A stretch of DNA of 35,201 nt from Oscillospiraceae bacterium (GCA_015067675.1 SVMB01000033.1:1-35201); one strand, 5' to 3'; positions 16,857-24,731 are shown, counted from the stretch's first letter. Notes: a model not told the origin generated them from the letters alone. Numbers and translations: made by a program.

Positions 16857-17899
16857 ACCATTTCCTCCACCAGCCTGCACAGCTCATCGGCAAGCTCCGC
16901 CATCGGTTTCTTGTATAAAATCTCGCCCTTGCGGAAAATCAGGCCTTCGCCCTTGCCGCCGGCAACACCGATGTCGCATTCACGCGCCTCACCGGGGCCG
17001 TTGACGGCGCAGCCCATGACGGCGATCTTGATGGGCTTGCGGATATGGGCAAGCCGCTGCTCAAGCTCGGTGGCAAGACCCTCAATATCCACCCGGCAGC
17101 GTCCGCAGGTGGGGCAGCAGATAAATTCCGGGCCATCCTGCAGCCGTCCCACGGCACGCAGAATATCACGGCCCGCCTCGATTTCGCGTACCGGATCGGC
17201 AGTCAGACTGACCCGCAGCGTGTTGCCGATGCCCATTGCCAGAAGCCCGCCGATGCCGGCGGCAGCTTTCAGCACGCCGAAGCGGGGCGTACCTGCATGG
17301 GTCACGCCCAGATGAATGGGATAATCACAGGCCTCATCCAGCAGCCGGTAGGCAGCAATCGTGGTCGGCACATCCGCCGCCTTCATCGAGATGCAGATGT
17401 CGGTGAAGTCCACCTCTTCCAGCAGCCTTACATGCCCCAGCGCACTCTCCACCATTGCCTCGGGCGTTGCCGTGCCGTACTTAGCAAGGATAGGCTTTTC
17501 GATGGAGCCGGAGTTGACCCCCACGCGGATCGGAATCCCGCGTGCGCGGCAGGCCTCGGCCACCGCACGAACCCGGTCGGGAGAGCCGATGTTGCCGGGA
17601 TTGATGCGCAGCTTGTCCACGCCTGCCTCGGCAGCGGCCAGAGCAAGCCTGTAGTCAAAGTGAATGTCCGCCACCAGCGGAATCGGGCAGCCACGGCGGA
17701 TCTCCCGCAAAGCTTCCGCTGCTTCCATGTCCGGTACCGCCACACGGACAATGTCGCAGCCGGCCTCATGAAGCCGTGCGATCTGATCCAGCGTCGCCTT
17801 CACATCGCGGGTATCGGTGTTGGTCATCGACTGTACGGAAATGTCGGCGGCGCCTCCGATTTCCACGCCGCCGACAAAGATACTCTTCTTCACTTTCAT
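16853..17899 (-). CDS. ispG: 4-hydroxy-3-methylbut-2-enyl-diphosphate synthase
   Basis: IspG (GcpE) carries out the penultimate step of the MEP isoprenoid pathway, converting MEcPP to HMBPP with a 4Fe-4S cluster. The 348-residue two-domain bacterial form begins with a TIM barrel (SVQSMTNTDTRDV) and ends with the cluster domain: CPTCGRCR supplies two cysteines and MGCAVNGPGEA the third. The ATG at 17899 follows GGAGG by 6 nt; an earlier in-frame ATG at 17905 directly abuts GGAGG, though it overlaps the rseP stop. Together with dxr upstream it puts two MEP-pathway genes in one operon. Confidence 0.97.
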   Translation of the reverse strand: MKVKKSIFVGGVEIGGAADISVQSMTNTDTRDVKATLDQIARLHEAGCDIVRVAVPDMEAAEALREIRRGCPIPLVADIHFDYRLALAAAEAGVDKLRINPGNIGSPDRVRAVAEACRARGIPIRVGVNSGSIEKPILAKYGTATPEAMVESALGHVRLLEEVDFTDICISMKAADVPTTIAAYRLLDEACDYPIHLGVTHAGTPRFGVLKAAAGIGGLLAMGIGNTLRVSLTADPVREIEAGRDILRAVGRLQDGPEFICCPTCGRCRVDIEGLATELEQRLAHIRKPIKIAVMGCAVNGPGEARECDIGVAGGKGEGLIFRKGEILYKKPMAELADELCRLVEEMV

Positions 17900-17901
17900 A
17901 G

Positions 17902-18939
17902 TCATCCTCCAAAGGCCGATCCCGTGATCAGCCGCCAGATGTCGTTGAAGGTCACAAATACGATCAGACCCAGCATCACCAGCAGTCCGATGCCGTGAAT
18001 ATACCCCTCAACCTTGGGATTTGCACGCCTGTGTGCAATGATTTCATAAAGCACAAACAGAATGCGCGCACCGTCCAGTGCCGGAATGGGCAGCAGGTTC
18101 ATGACGGACAGATTGATGGCAATGAGCGCCGCCAGATACCAGAAGCTGGACATATCCTGCCTGGCCGTCTGACTCATCATGGCAGAGATGCCCACGGGGC
18201 CGGAGAGGTCCGTCACGTTTGCCTCACCCACAAAGAGCATACGCAGACTGTCGATCACCAGCCGCACCATGTTGATGCTGGATCCGGCGGTCACTTTCAG
18301 CACAAGTCCGGGAGTGGCCGGTACCTGCTGCATGTAGAAGCCGTAATAATAAACCGTCTCGCCGTCGAGCTCATAAGGCTGCGGCTCGATGCGAACATCG
18401 TGCAGCGTCATGCGATCGCCGTTGCGGATGATTTCGATTTCATAAAGGCTGTCGTCTCCGCGGCCCAATGCCATGTTCAGGTCGCTGGATACGTAGATGT
18501 TGTAGCCGTCGATCTCCAGCAGGGTATCGCCCTCCTGCAGACCGTATTCACCGCCGCCGGTGAATTTATCCATAAAAGAATCGATGGTAGGCACCACAAA
18601 ACCTTCCGCCGGCGCATACAGGCATAAAAGGATCAGAAAACCCAGGATAAAGTTCATCACCACACCTGCGACAAGGATGATGATGCGCCGCCAGGGGGCA
18701 ACATTGTTGAAGCAGCGCGGATCGTCGTTGGGGGTATCATCGTCCTCGCCGTCCATCACGCACTGACCGCCGAAGGGAAGCGCTCTGAGACAGTATTCGG
18801 TCTCTCCGAACCGTTTTTTGAAGATCGCCGGGCCCAGTCCCAGCGCAAACTCCAGCACGCGAACGCCGCAGGCCTTCGCCGCCAGAAAATGTCCGCCCTC
18901 ATGTACCAGAATCATGACGGCAAACACCAGAATTGCCAA
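17902..18939 (-). CDS. rseP: RIP site-2 metalloprotease, membrane-embedded
   Basis: An intramembrane zinc protease of the RseP/RasP family, which cleaves anti-sigma factors and leftover signal peptides. The active site HEGGH lies at residues 13-17 within the first membrane helix, and NLLPIPALDG near the C-terminus supplies the third metal ligand. A PDZ-like segment lies between (about 110-200). Hydrophobic helices are evident at about 85-105 and in the C-terminal part. The annotated start is a TTG; the frame stays open for 11 codons upstream without ATG or GTG, and the best SD (AGGAAAGGA) lies more than 20 nt from this TTG, so the N-terminus is uncertain and may be several residues longer. 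Confidence 0.93.
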   Translation of the reverse strand: MAILVFAVMILVHEGGHFLAAKACGVRVLEFALGLGPAIFKKRFGETEYCLRALPFGGQCVMDGEDDDTPNDDPRCFNNVAPWRRIIILVAGVVMNFILGFLILLCLYAPAEGFVVPTIDSFMDKFTGGGEYGLQEGDTLLEIDGYNIYVSSDLNMALGRGDDSLYEIEIIRNGDRMTLHDVRIEPQPYELDGETVYYYGFYMQQVPATPGLVLKVTAGSSINMVRLVIDSLRMLFVGEANVTDLSGPVGISAMMSQTARQDMSSFWYLAALIAINLSVMNLLPIPALDGARILFVLYEIIAHRRANPKVEGYIHGIGLLVMLGLIVFVTFNDIWRLITGSAFGG

Positions 18940-18983
18940 TACGATGGTCGTAAGATCACATTCCTTTCCTGATTATGAGCGGC

Positions 18984-20114
18984 TTAAAAGAGCCGCTCCA
19001 CCGCCGCACGCGCTTCGCGGTCGGCAGCAAACACGTCATCCAGATTTATCACCGCCTGTGCAGGAATCGTATCCATGGCGTAGGACACCGCTTCCGCGAT
19101 CTGCCCGAACCGGATATCTCCTGCGAGGAAGTGGGCAACCGCTGCCTCGTTGGCGCCGTTGAGCACGGCGCAGGCCGTACCGCCCATCCTTGCTGCCCGC
19201 CGGGCAAGCCCCAGACAGGGAAAACTTTCGTAATCGGGATGGGCAAAGGTGAGTGCCGCCGAGGCCGTCAGATCCAGCCGCGGCACCGGACTCTTCACCC
19301 GCTCGGGCCACGTCAGCGCATACTGAATCGGCAGGCGCATATCGGGTACGCCCAGCTGCGCAATCACCGAACCGTCGGTAAGTTCCACCGCCGAGTGCAC
19401 AATGCTCTGCCGGTGGATCAGAATCTCAATCTGCTCAGGCGCGGTGTCGTAAAGCCGCATGGCCTCAATGAGCTCCAGACCCTTGTTCATCAGACTGGCA
19501 CAGTCCACGGTGATCTTGGCACCCATCTTCCACGTAGGATGCGCCAGCGCTTCTTTTGCCGTGAGGGACGCCACTTCCTCCGGCTTTTTGCCGTAGAATG
19601 CACCGCCCGAACAGGTCAGCAGAATTCTTTCCAGCTGATGCCGCCGGCCTTCCAGACACTGAAAGATCGCCGAATGCTCGGAATCCACAGGCAGAATCTT
19701 CACACCCTTTTCGGCGGCTTTCGCCATTACCAGCTCGCCTGCACAGACCAGAGTTTCCTTGTTGGCCAGCGCAATGTCGCGCCCTGCCTCCAGCGCCGCC
19801 ATCGTAGGCCGAAGCCCTGCAATGCCCACCAATGCCGTGAGCGCGATGTCGCCGGCACAGGCCGCCTCGCACAGAGCCTCTTCACCGTGATATACCCGGA
19901 TATCGGTATCGCCAAGGGCAATTTTCAGCCGCTGCGCCGCCTGAACGTCCGCCATCACAACCATTTGCGGGTGAAAGGCACGGGCCTGACGCTCCATCAG
20001 CCGGTCGTTGGAGCCCGCCGTGAGCGCCGCTGCAGGCATCCCCAGCTTTTCAATCACATCCAGTGACTGCGTACCCACGGAACCCGTGGATCCTAAAACA
20101 GAAACCCTTCTCAT
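18984..20114 (-). CDS. dxr: 1-deoxy-D-xylulose 5-phosphate reductoisomerase
   Basis: Dxr (IspC) converts DXP to MEP with NADPH and a divalent metal; it is the fosmidomycin target. The 376-residue protein has the NADPH motif VLGSTGSVGT near the N-terminus, the metal/substrate region VDSEHSAIFQCLEG, and TVDCASLMNKGLELIEA, all typical. Its ATG overlaps the cdsA stop (ATGA). It lies between phospholipid and isoprenoid genes, the usual clostridial arrangement. Confidence 0.98.
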   Translation of the reverse strand: MRRVSVLGSTGSVGTQSLDVIEKLGMPAAALTAGSNDRLMERQARAFHPQMVVMADVQAAQRLKIALGDTDIRVYHGEEALCEAACAGDIALTALVGIAGLRPTMAALEAGRDIALANKETLVCAGELVMAKAAEKGVKILPVDSEHSAIFQCLEGRRHQLERILLTCSGGAFYGKKPEEVASLTAKEALAHPTWKMGAKITVDCASLMNKGLELIEAMRLYDTAPEQIEILIHRQSIVHSAVELTDGSVIAQLGVPDMRLPIQYALTWPERVKSPVPRLDLTASAALTFAHPDYESFPCLGLARRAARMGGTACAVLNGANEAAVAHFLAGDIRFGQIAEAVSYAMDTIPAQAVINLDDVFAADREARAAVERLF

Positions 20115-20932
20115 ATCATCAAAATTCCTCTGGTGACCGTCAGTACCAGCTCCACTACGGGCGCTGCAAACAGGATGCTGTCAATCCGGTCGAGTACGCC
20201 GCCGTGACCGGGCAGGAGGCTGCCGTAATCCTTGATTTTGAACTCACGCTTGATGTAGGAGAAACACAGATCTCCGAACTGACCGGCCGCGCCGCCAAAA
20301 ATCGCCACAAGCACCAGTACCGTCCAGTCAACTTCCAGCCCCAGAAAATACCATAATCCCAGGCCATAGAGAAAACTGCCCACCACGGCACCGGCAATGC
20401 CGCCGACACTGCCTTCCCAGGTCTTGTTCGGGCTGATACCGGGAGCCATCTTGGTGTGTCCGAGGTATACGCCGGTGAAATACGCACAAACATCATTTAA
20501 GCAGGCAGCGATAAACGGCAGCAATACCAAGTATATGCCGTTTTCCATCATTCGTATGCGCAGAATGCTCGTCAGCGTCATGGGAATGAAGATCGATGCA
20601 AAGAAAGCACCGCCGATCTGCTCCAGCGTCACCTGCCGCTGACTGCCCAGCGCCAGGGCAAATAAAAACGCCGCATAGAGAAAAACCGCAATGTTGGCGC
20701 TCTGGAAATACTCACCCCGGTACGCCCACGGTACTACCAGCACGGAAAATACCACTGCCGCAATGATCATCGCCCGGTTTTTGACAAAACCGGTGGACGT
20801 GATGAACTCATATACGCCCATCACGCTGACCGCACAAGCCACCAGACACATTACCCATACCGGACACAGGTACAAAAGCGCCAGCAGTGCAAGCGCCGCA
20901 ACAGTTCCCGTAATCGCCCGTTTTTTCATCAC
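20111..20932 (-). CDS. cdsA: Phosphatidate cytidylyltransferase
   Basis: CdsA makes CDP-diacylglycerol, the branch point of phospholipid synthesis, in the membrane. The 273-residue protein has several hydrophobic helices and the C-terminal family signature: LGDLCFSYIKREFKIKD followed by GHGGVLDRIDS, with the conserved Asp, Ser, Lys-Arg, Lys-Asp, Gly-His and Asp-Arg in place. Its start overlaps the uppS stop (ATGA), and its stop overlaps the dxr start. Confidence 0.97.
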   Translation of the reverse strand: MMKKRAITGTVAALALLALLYLCPVWVMCLVACAVSVMGVYEFITSTGFVKNRAMIIAAVVFSVLVVPWAYRGEYFQSANIAVFLYAAFLFALALGSQRQVTLEQIGGAFFASIFIPMTLTSILRIRMMENGIYLVLLPFIAACLNDVCAYFTGVYLGHTKMAPGISPNKTWEGSVGGIAGAVVGSFLYGLGLWYFLGLEVDWTVLVLVAIFGGAAGQFGDLCFSYIKREFKIKDYGSLLPGHGGVLDRIDSILFAAPVVELVLTVTRGILMI

Positions 20933-21678
20933 TTAACTCCTCCGAACCGGCGCTTTCTGCTCCGGTACCACGTAATCGCCCCGTCAAGCTCGGCTTCGGT
21001 AAAGTCGGGCCATAGTGTATCGGTAAAATACAGCTCCGAATAGGCAGACTGCCACAAAAGGAAATTGGACATCCGCTTTTCAGCACCCGGACGGATGATC
21101 AGCTCCGGATCCGGGATGCCGCCGGAGTAGAGCCGCTCCGATACCATCTCTTCAGTGATGTCCGAAACAGCGATTCTGCCCGCCTTCACGTCTTCGGCGA
21201 GAAGCCGCGCCGCCCTTGTGATCTCCATGCGGGCGCCGTAGTTGAGACATACGTTGACCTGCAGACCGGTGGTCTGCTTTGACAGCTCATCCGTCTCACG
21301 GATCAGGGCGCGCAGACCCTCGGACAGTCTGCTCTCATCACCCATTATACGCAGGCCGATATTTTCCTTGACCATTTTCTCGCAGGATTCCAGCAGATAG
21401 ACGCGCAGCAGCTCCATAATCGCATTGACCTCTGCCTCCGAGCGCGTCCAGTTCTCCGTGGAGAAGGCATAGACGGTCAGATACTCAAGACCGATATGAC
21501 TGCAGTGCGTGGCAATGCGCCGGAAGGTTTCCGCACCTTCCTTGTGACCGGCGGTGCGGGGCAGTCCCCGCGAAGTAGCCCAGCGGCCGTTGCCGTCCAT
21601 GACCATGGCGATGTGCCGCGGCATGGGGTTGAGCGCTGCCGCAGCTTCCTGCTCTTTTTTAAACAGAGGCATATGCAT
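20929..21678 (-). CDS. uppS: Isoprenyl transferase (undecaprenyl diphosphate synthase)
   Basis: UppS adds IPP units in cis to make undecaprenyl diphosphate, the lipid carrier for cell-wall synthesis. The 249-residue protein has the catalytic Asp28 in VMDGNGRWA, the RGLPRTAGHKEG loop, and the C-terminal IIRPGAEKRMSNFLLWQ, where relatives usually have RTxGExRxSNF. The start (ATG at 21678, 4 nt after AAAGGA) or the ATG two codons later (10 nt after) is preferred over a longer frame beginning at 21804, which overlaps the frr stop and has no family similarity. Confidence 0.96.
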   Translation of the reverse strand: MHMPLFKKEQEAAAALNPMPRHIAMVMDGNGRWATSRGLPRTAGHKEGAETFRRIATHCSHIGLEYLTVYAFSTENWTRSEAEVNAIMELLRVYLLESCEKMVKENIGLRIMGDESRLSEGLRALIRETDELSKQTTGLQVNVCLNYGARMEITRAARLLAEDVKAGRIAVSDITEEMVSERLYSGGIPDPELIIRPGAEKRMSNFLLWQSAYSELYFTDTLWPDFTEAELDGAITWYRSRKRRFGGVK

Positions 21679-21757
21679 CCGATCCTTTCCCGGAATATGC
21701 GTAAAGCGGGCAGCGGCTTTGCGCACGCCACCCGCTCTCCGAATCGTCTGATCAGAC

Positions 21758-22387
21758 TCAGACAGACAGCAGTTCCTTTTCCTTGTTGCTGACAACGTTC
21801 TCAACTTCCTTGATGTACTTGTCAGTCAGGTTCTGGATATCCTTTTCAGCCGCGCTGAGATCATCCTCGGTAATCTCGGACTTCTTCTTCTTGGCCTTGA
21901 AAGCGTCAACAGCCTCGCGGCGGACATTGCGGATGGCAACCTTGGCATCCTCGCCGAGCTTGGAAACCTGCTTGGCCAGTTCCTTTCTGCGCTCCTCGGT
22001 GAGCTGGGGGAAGATCAGGCGGATCACACGACCGTCGTTCTGGGGATTGATGCCCAGGTCGGAGGTCAGCAGGCTCTTCTCGATGGCCTTGAGGAGAGAG
22101 GCATCCCAGGGCTGAATCATCAGGGTGCGGGGTTCGGGAGCGGAGATGGAAGCGACCTGGCCGATGGGGGTAGCCTGGCCGTAGTAGTCAACATTGATGC
22201 GGTCGAGGACGGAAGCATTGGCCTGACCGGCGCGGATGGCGCCGAATTCCTGACCGAGAACCTCGATGGTCTTCTTCATCTTGCCTTCGTAAGCGGTGTA
22301 GTCCATAGCGCCGGCAGCGGCGGGAGCAGCAGCCTTCGCGCCCTTCGCGTTATCGTTCTTAGCGTTCTTTTTATTGTCCTTAGCCAT
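21758..22387 (-). CDS. frr: Ribosome recycling factor with an N-terminal extension
   Basis: RRF splits the post-termination ribosome together with EF-G. The conserved part starts at Met28 (MDYTAYEGKM) and runs through GAIRAGQANASVLDRI and IRNVRREAVDAFK to the end, about 182 residues, the usual length. Ahead of it lie 27 extra residues rich in Lys, Asn and Ala. The extension appears genuine: GAAAGGAG lies 9 nt before the first ATG, while no SD precedes Met28. It lies 44 nt after pyrH. Confidence 0.96.
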   Translation of the reverse strand: MAKDNKKNAKNDNAKGAKAAAPAAAGAMDYTAYEGKMKKTIEVLGQEFGAIRAGQANASVLDRINVDYYGQATPIGQVASISAPEPRTLMIQPWDASLLKAIEKSLLTSDLGINPQNDGRVIRLIFPQLTEERRKELAKQVSKLGEDAKVAIRNVRREAVDAFKAKKKKSEITEDDLSAAEKDIQNLTDKYIKEVENVVSNKEKELLSV

Positions 22388-22430
22388 GATCGTATACTCC
22401 TTTCAAATCAGAACGGATGAAATTGTTAAT

Positions 22431-23144
22431 TCAGCGTAAGACCGTGCCGACATTCTCGCCGGTCAGCGCGCGCAGGATGTTTTCGGGATCTTCCACGGCA
22501 AACAGCAGCACCGGCAGATGATTGTCGCCTGCCATGCTGGCTGCGGTCATGTCGATGACGCCCAGACGCTTCTCAAGCACTTCGTCGAAGCTGAGCTCAT
22601 CATACTTCACCGCATCGGGATGCTTGCGGGGATCCTTGTCGTAGACGCCGTCCACGTTCTTGGCCAACAGCGCGATGTCGCAGTTGCATTCCAGCGCACG
22701 CAGAACCGCACCCGTGTCGGTGGAAACAAAGGGATTGCCGGTACCGCCGCCGAGAACGGCGATGGAACCTGCCTCCATGGCGCGGCGCACCACGTTGGGA
22801 TTGTAAGCCTCGGCAAAGGCGGGCATGGGAGTGGCGGAGAACACGCGGGCGGATGCGCCCTGCTGCTCGAGCACCTCGGCGATGGCGATGGCGTTCATCG
22901 TGGTAGCGAGCATACCCATATGGTCTGCGCGGGTACGGTCAAAGATACCGGCGGAGTTACGCGCGCCGCGCCAGAAGTTGCCGGCGCCCACAACGATGGC
23001 AAGCTGCACGCCGGAGTCCACACAGTCCTTCAGGACTTTGCAGACACGGCCGAGAATTTCGAAATCGATACCGGTTCCGGATCCGCCGGAAAGCGCCTCG
23101 CCGCTGATCTTGACCAGCGCGCGGCGGTATTTTGCCTGTTCCAT
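22431..23144 (-). CDS. pyrH: UMP kinase
   Basis: PyrH phosphorylates UMP to UDP and is a hexameric member of the amino-acid kinase family. The 237-residue protein shows KISGEALSG at the N-terminus, GAGNFWRGA, the UMP-binding region ADHMGMLATTMNAIA, and GGGTGNPFVSTDT, then KNVDGVYDKDPRKHP. The ATG at 23144 has GGAGG 5 nt upstream; the in-frame GTG four codons earlier overlaps that site. It heads the operon: the usual upstream partners rpsB and tsf are missing, and a dedicated promoter lies about 140 nt upstream. Confidence 0.97.
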   Translation of the reverse strand: MEQAKYRRALVKISGEALSGGSGTGIDFEILGRVCKVLKDCVDSGVQLAIVVGAGNFWRGARNSAGIFDRTRADHMGMLATTMNAIAIAEVLEQQGASARVFSATPMPAFAEAYNPNVVRRAMEAGSIAVLGGGTGNPFVSTDTGAVLRALECNCDIALLAKNVDGVYDKDPRKHPDAVKYDELSFDEVLEKRLGVIDMTAASMAGDNHLPVLLFAVEDPENILRALTGENVGTVLR

Positions 23145-23197
23145 AGAAACCTCCACAGTATAGCAGTCCGGGACCGATTCCCTTGTCTTTCTGGTTC

Positions 23198-23226
23198 TTG
23201 ACAGACCCGCACTGCACAGGTATAAT
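23198..23226 (+). promoter_or_regulatory. Perfect-consensus sigma-A promoter facing the aldo/keto reductase
   Basis: TTGACA (23198-23203), 17 nt, TATAAT (23221-23226). It points right, about 130 nt from the reductase start, and its transcript would cross the pyrH promoter. Confidence 0.85.
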
Positions 23227-23238
23227 TAGTCTCACAGG

Positions 23239-23263
23239 GGGACTGTGCACGGCACGGTGTCCC
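23239..23263. promoter_or_regulatory. Hairpin in the overlap of two opposing transcripts
   Basis: GGGAC-T-GTGC, loop ACG, GCAC-GGT-GTCCC: an outer 5-bp and an inner 4-bp stem (23239-23263). It sits near the predicted 5' end of both the rightward reductase transcript and the leftward pyrH transcript. There is no T run, so it is not a terminator. Confidence 0.5.
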
Positions 23264-23283
23264 ACACGGATATTCATAGACAT

Positions 23284-23312
23284 ATTATAGCGCATATTCC
23301 GGCTCCGTTCAA
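23284..23312 (-). promoter_or_regulatory. Sigma-A promoter of the pyrH-polC operon
   Basis: On the minus strand, TTGAAC (23312-23307), 17 nt, TATAAT (23289-23284). The predicted start near 23277 leaves a leader of about 130 nt before pyrH. Confidence 0.85.
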
Positions 23313-23356
23313 GTCCATTTTATGAATTTCATGCCATGAAAGAAGGCCAGACGATC

Positions 23357-24310
23357 ATGCTGCAGCTCACAACGCAGAATATGCCCCTCTCCCGGGTCAT
23401 TTTAGGCTCCGCTTACTTCGGAACCACCATCGACGACGAGCATTCCTTTGCCATGCTCGACCTTTATTATGCCCTCGGCGGCCGTACCATCGATACCGCC
23501 CGTGTCTACGGCGCCTGGTCGGGACACATCGGCGACTCTGAGAAAACCATCGGCCGCTGGCTTGCCCTGCGCGGTCATAAGGACGTGATCGTCATCACCA
23601 AATGCGCCCATCCCGCGCCGGACGACCGCTCAAAGGGCCGCCTTGACCCGGAAAGCATCCGCGAGGATCTGGAACGCAGCGCCGACGCCCTCGGCCGCGC
23701 CCCCGACTGGACGCTGCTGCACCGCGACGACACCGGTCGCCCGGTGGAAGAGATTCTTGAATCCCTGAACCGCGGCTTATCCGACGGCCTTACTCAGCGC
23801 ATCGGCTGCTCCAACTGGTATGTCTCCCGCGTCAATGAGGCAAACGCCGCTGCCGCAGCTCACGGCATGACCGGCTTCACGCTCTCCGAAATCCTCTGGA
23901 GCCTGGGCGCCACCACACCTGCCCTGCAGGGTGATCCCACGCTTGTGTGTATGGACGGCACCGAATACGAGGGCTATATGAAGAACGGCATCCCGGTGCT
24001 GGCCTTCTCTTCCCAGGCCAAGGGCTACTTTTCCAAGATGATCGCCGGCGGCGAGGCTTCCCTCTCCGAGAAATCCCGCGCCCGCTTTGCCCAGCCTGTA
24101 AATAAAGGCCGTCTTGAGCGCCTGACGAGCTTCTGTAAATCCCGCGAGCTCTCTCCCTCTGCCGTGGTGCTCGCCTGCATCACCTGCAACGCCCTGCCCG
24201 CCTGCGCCATCATCGGCTGTTCAAACGAGACCCAGCTTGCCGACAGCATGCAGGCCGCCGACCTCAAGCTCAGCCTTGAAGAGGTGCGCTGGCTGTTCTC
24301 GGGAAAATAA
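23357..24310 (+). CDS. Aldo/keto reductase
   Basis: An NADPH-dependent reductase with a TIM barrel, 317 residues. Three of the four catalytic residues are readable: Asp and Tyr in DTARVYG, Lys in ITKCAHP; LLHRDD holds the fourth position (His). The C-terminal IIGCSNETQL resembles the family's cofactor-binding IPGxSxxxxL. The substrate is unknown, but the family reduces sugar aldehydes and ketones. The ATG at 23357 follows GAAGG by about 10 nt; an ATG seven codons upstream lacks an SD. It stands alone, driven by the consensus promoter at 23198, and no terminator is obvious before the tRNA promoter. Confidence 0.88.
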   Translation: MLQLTTQNMPLSRVILGSAYFGTTIDDEHSFAMLDLYYALGGRTIDTARVYGAWSGHIGDSEKTIGRWLALRGHKDVIVITKCAHPAPDDRSKGRLDPESIREDLERSADALGRAPDWTLLHRDDTGRPVEEILESLNRGLSDGLTQRIGCSNWYVSRVNEANAAAAAHGMTGFTLSEILWSLGATTPALQGDPTLVCMDGTEYEGYMKNGIPVLAFSSQAKGYFSKMIAGGEASLSEKSRARFAQPVNKGRLERLTSFCKSRELSPSAVVLACITCNALPACAIIGCSNETQLADSMQAADLKLSLEEVRWLFSGK

Positions 24311-24335
24311 CTTTTCAGAAATTTCAAATTACCCC

Positions 24336-24364
24336 TTGACAAATCCGAAATCATCCCTTATAAT
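24336..24364 (+). promoter_or_regulatory. Perfect-consensus promoter of the tRNA-Leu gene
   Basis: TTGACA (24336-24341), 17 nt, TATAAT (24359-24364), 31 nt before the mature tRNA 5' end, as expected for a stable RNA gene. Confidence 0.9.
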
Positions 24365-24369
24365 AAGTG

Positions 24370-24390
24370 ACGTTCACTGCGAGTGAACGT
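24370..24390. promoter_or_regulatory. Perfect 9-bp palindrome at the tRNA transcript start
   Basis: ACGTTCACT-GCG-AGTGAACGT spans the predicted start site. It can form a hairpin at the 5' end of the pre-tRNA leader, or serve as an operator. Confidence 0.6.
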
Positions 24391-24395
24391 TATAT

Positions 24396-24478
24396 GCGGT
24401 CATGGCGGAACTGGCAGACGCGTACGTTTGAGGGGCGTATGGGCAACCATCCGGGTTCAAGTCCCGGTGACCGCACCA
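24396..24478 (+). tRNA. tRNA-Leu (anticodon GAG)
   Basis: The cloverleaf folds completely: acceptor GCGGTCA/TGACCGC, D stem GCG/CGC, anticodon stem TACGT/GCGTA with loop TTGAGGG (anticodon GAG at 24430-24432), a short variable arm TGG-GCAA-CCA, T stem CCGGG/CCCGG with loop TTCAAGT, discriminator A and encoded CCA. GAG reads CUC (and CUU) leucine codons. The variable arm has only 3 bp, short for a class II tRNA. Confidence 0.96.
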
Positions 24479-24520
24479 AAAGCAAAAAGCACGCTTTTAG
24501 CGTGCTTTTTGCTTTTGGTG
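24474..24520 (+). terminator. Terminator sharing its stem with the tRNA 3' end
   Basis: A perfect 21-bp inverted repeat: 24474-24494 pairs with 24500-24520 around the loop TTTTA. The left arm starts inside the tRNA, including its discriminator and CCA. The inner part GCACGC/GCGTGC followed by TTTTT is a standard terminator; the outer part continues with A/T pairs back into the tRNA end. Confidence 0.85.
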
Positions 24521-24521
24521 A

Positions 24522-24695
24522 ATGAAGCGCGCTCTTTGAGCGCATGAATAATGAAGCGGCCTTCGGCCATGAATAATGTTACTTGTATCCGCCTGCCTCC
24601 GGGCGCGCTTTGCTTCATGTGAGAAAATGTCAGTTTTCTCACTCTTCATGAGAGCTTTGCTCTCGCTTCATGTTCTGCTCTGCAGAACTCTTCAT
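24522..24695. repeat. Array of six unlike hairpins with ATGAAG/CTTCAT linkers
   Basis: Six short hairpins: 24529-24543 (GCGCTC), 24558-24568 (GGCC), 24590-24605 (CGCCTG, one G-T pair), 24619-24642 (GTGAGAAAA), 24650-24664 (GAGAGC) and 24672-24688 (GTTCTGC). Stems differ in sequence, but most are bounded by constant 6-7 nt linkers. The left half uses ATGAAG (24522, 24551) and ATGAATA (24544, 24569); the right half has its reverse complement CTTCAT at 24613, 24644, 24666 and 24690. No protein or known RNA family is recognised. It lies between the tRNA-Leu terminator and the four-helix-bundle gene. Confidence 0.8.
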
Positions 24696-24702
24696 GATAT
24701 CC

Positions 24703-24731
24703 TTGTTATTTCCACATGACTGGAGTATACT
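24703..24731 (+). promoter_or_regulatory. Promoter-like boxes abutting the four-helix-bundle start codon
   Basis: TTGTTA (24703-24708), 17 nt, TATACT (24726-24731). The -10 box ends one base before the ATG, so a transcript from it would begin inside the gene. The SD-like TGGAG lies within the spacer. One of the two readings must be wrong. Confidence 0.35.

Noticed and set aside
18975-20066. Plus-strand open frame of 363 codons
   Set aside because: Antisense to dxr and without any recognisable motif.
24522-24695. CRISPR array
   Set aside because: The constant parts are only 6-7 nt, the units are of unequal length and self-complementary, and no cas gene is near.
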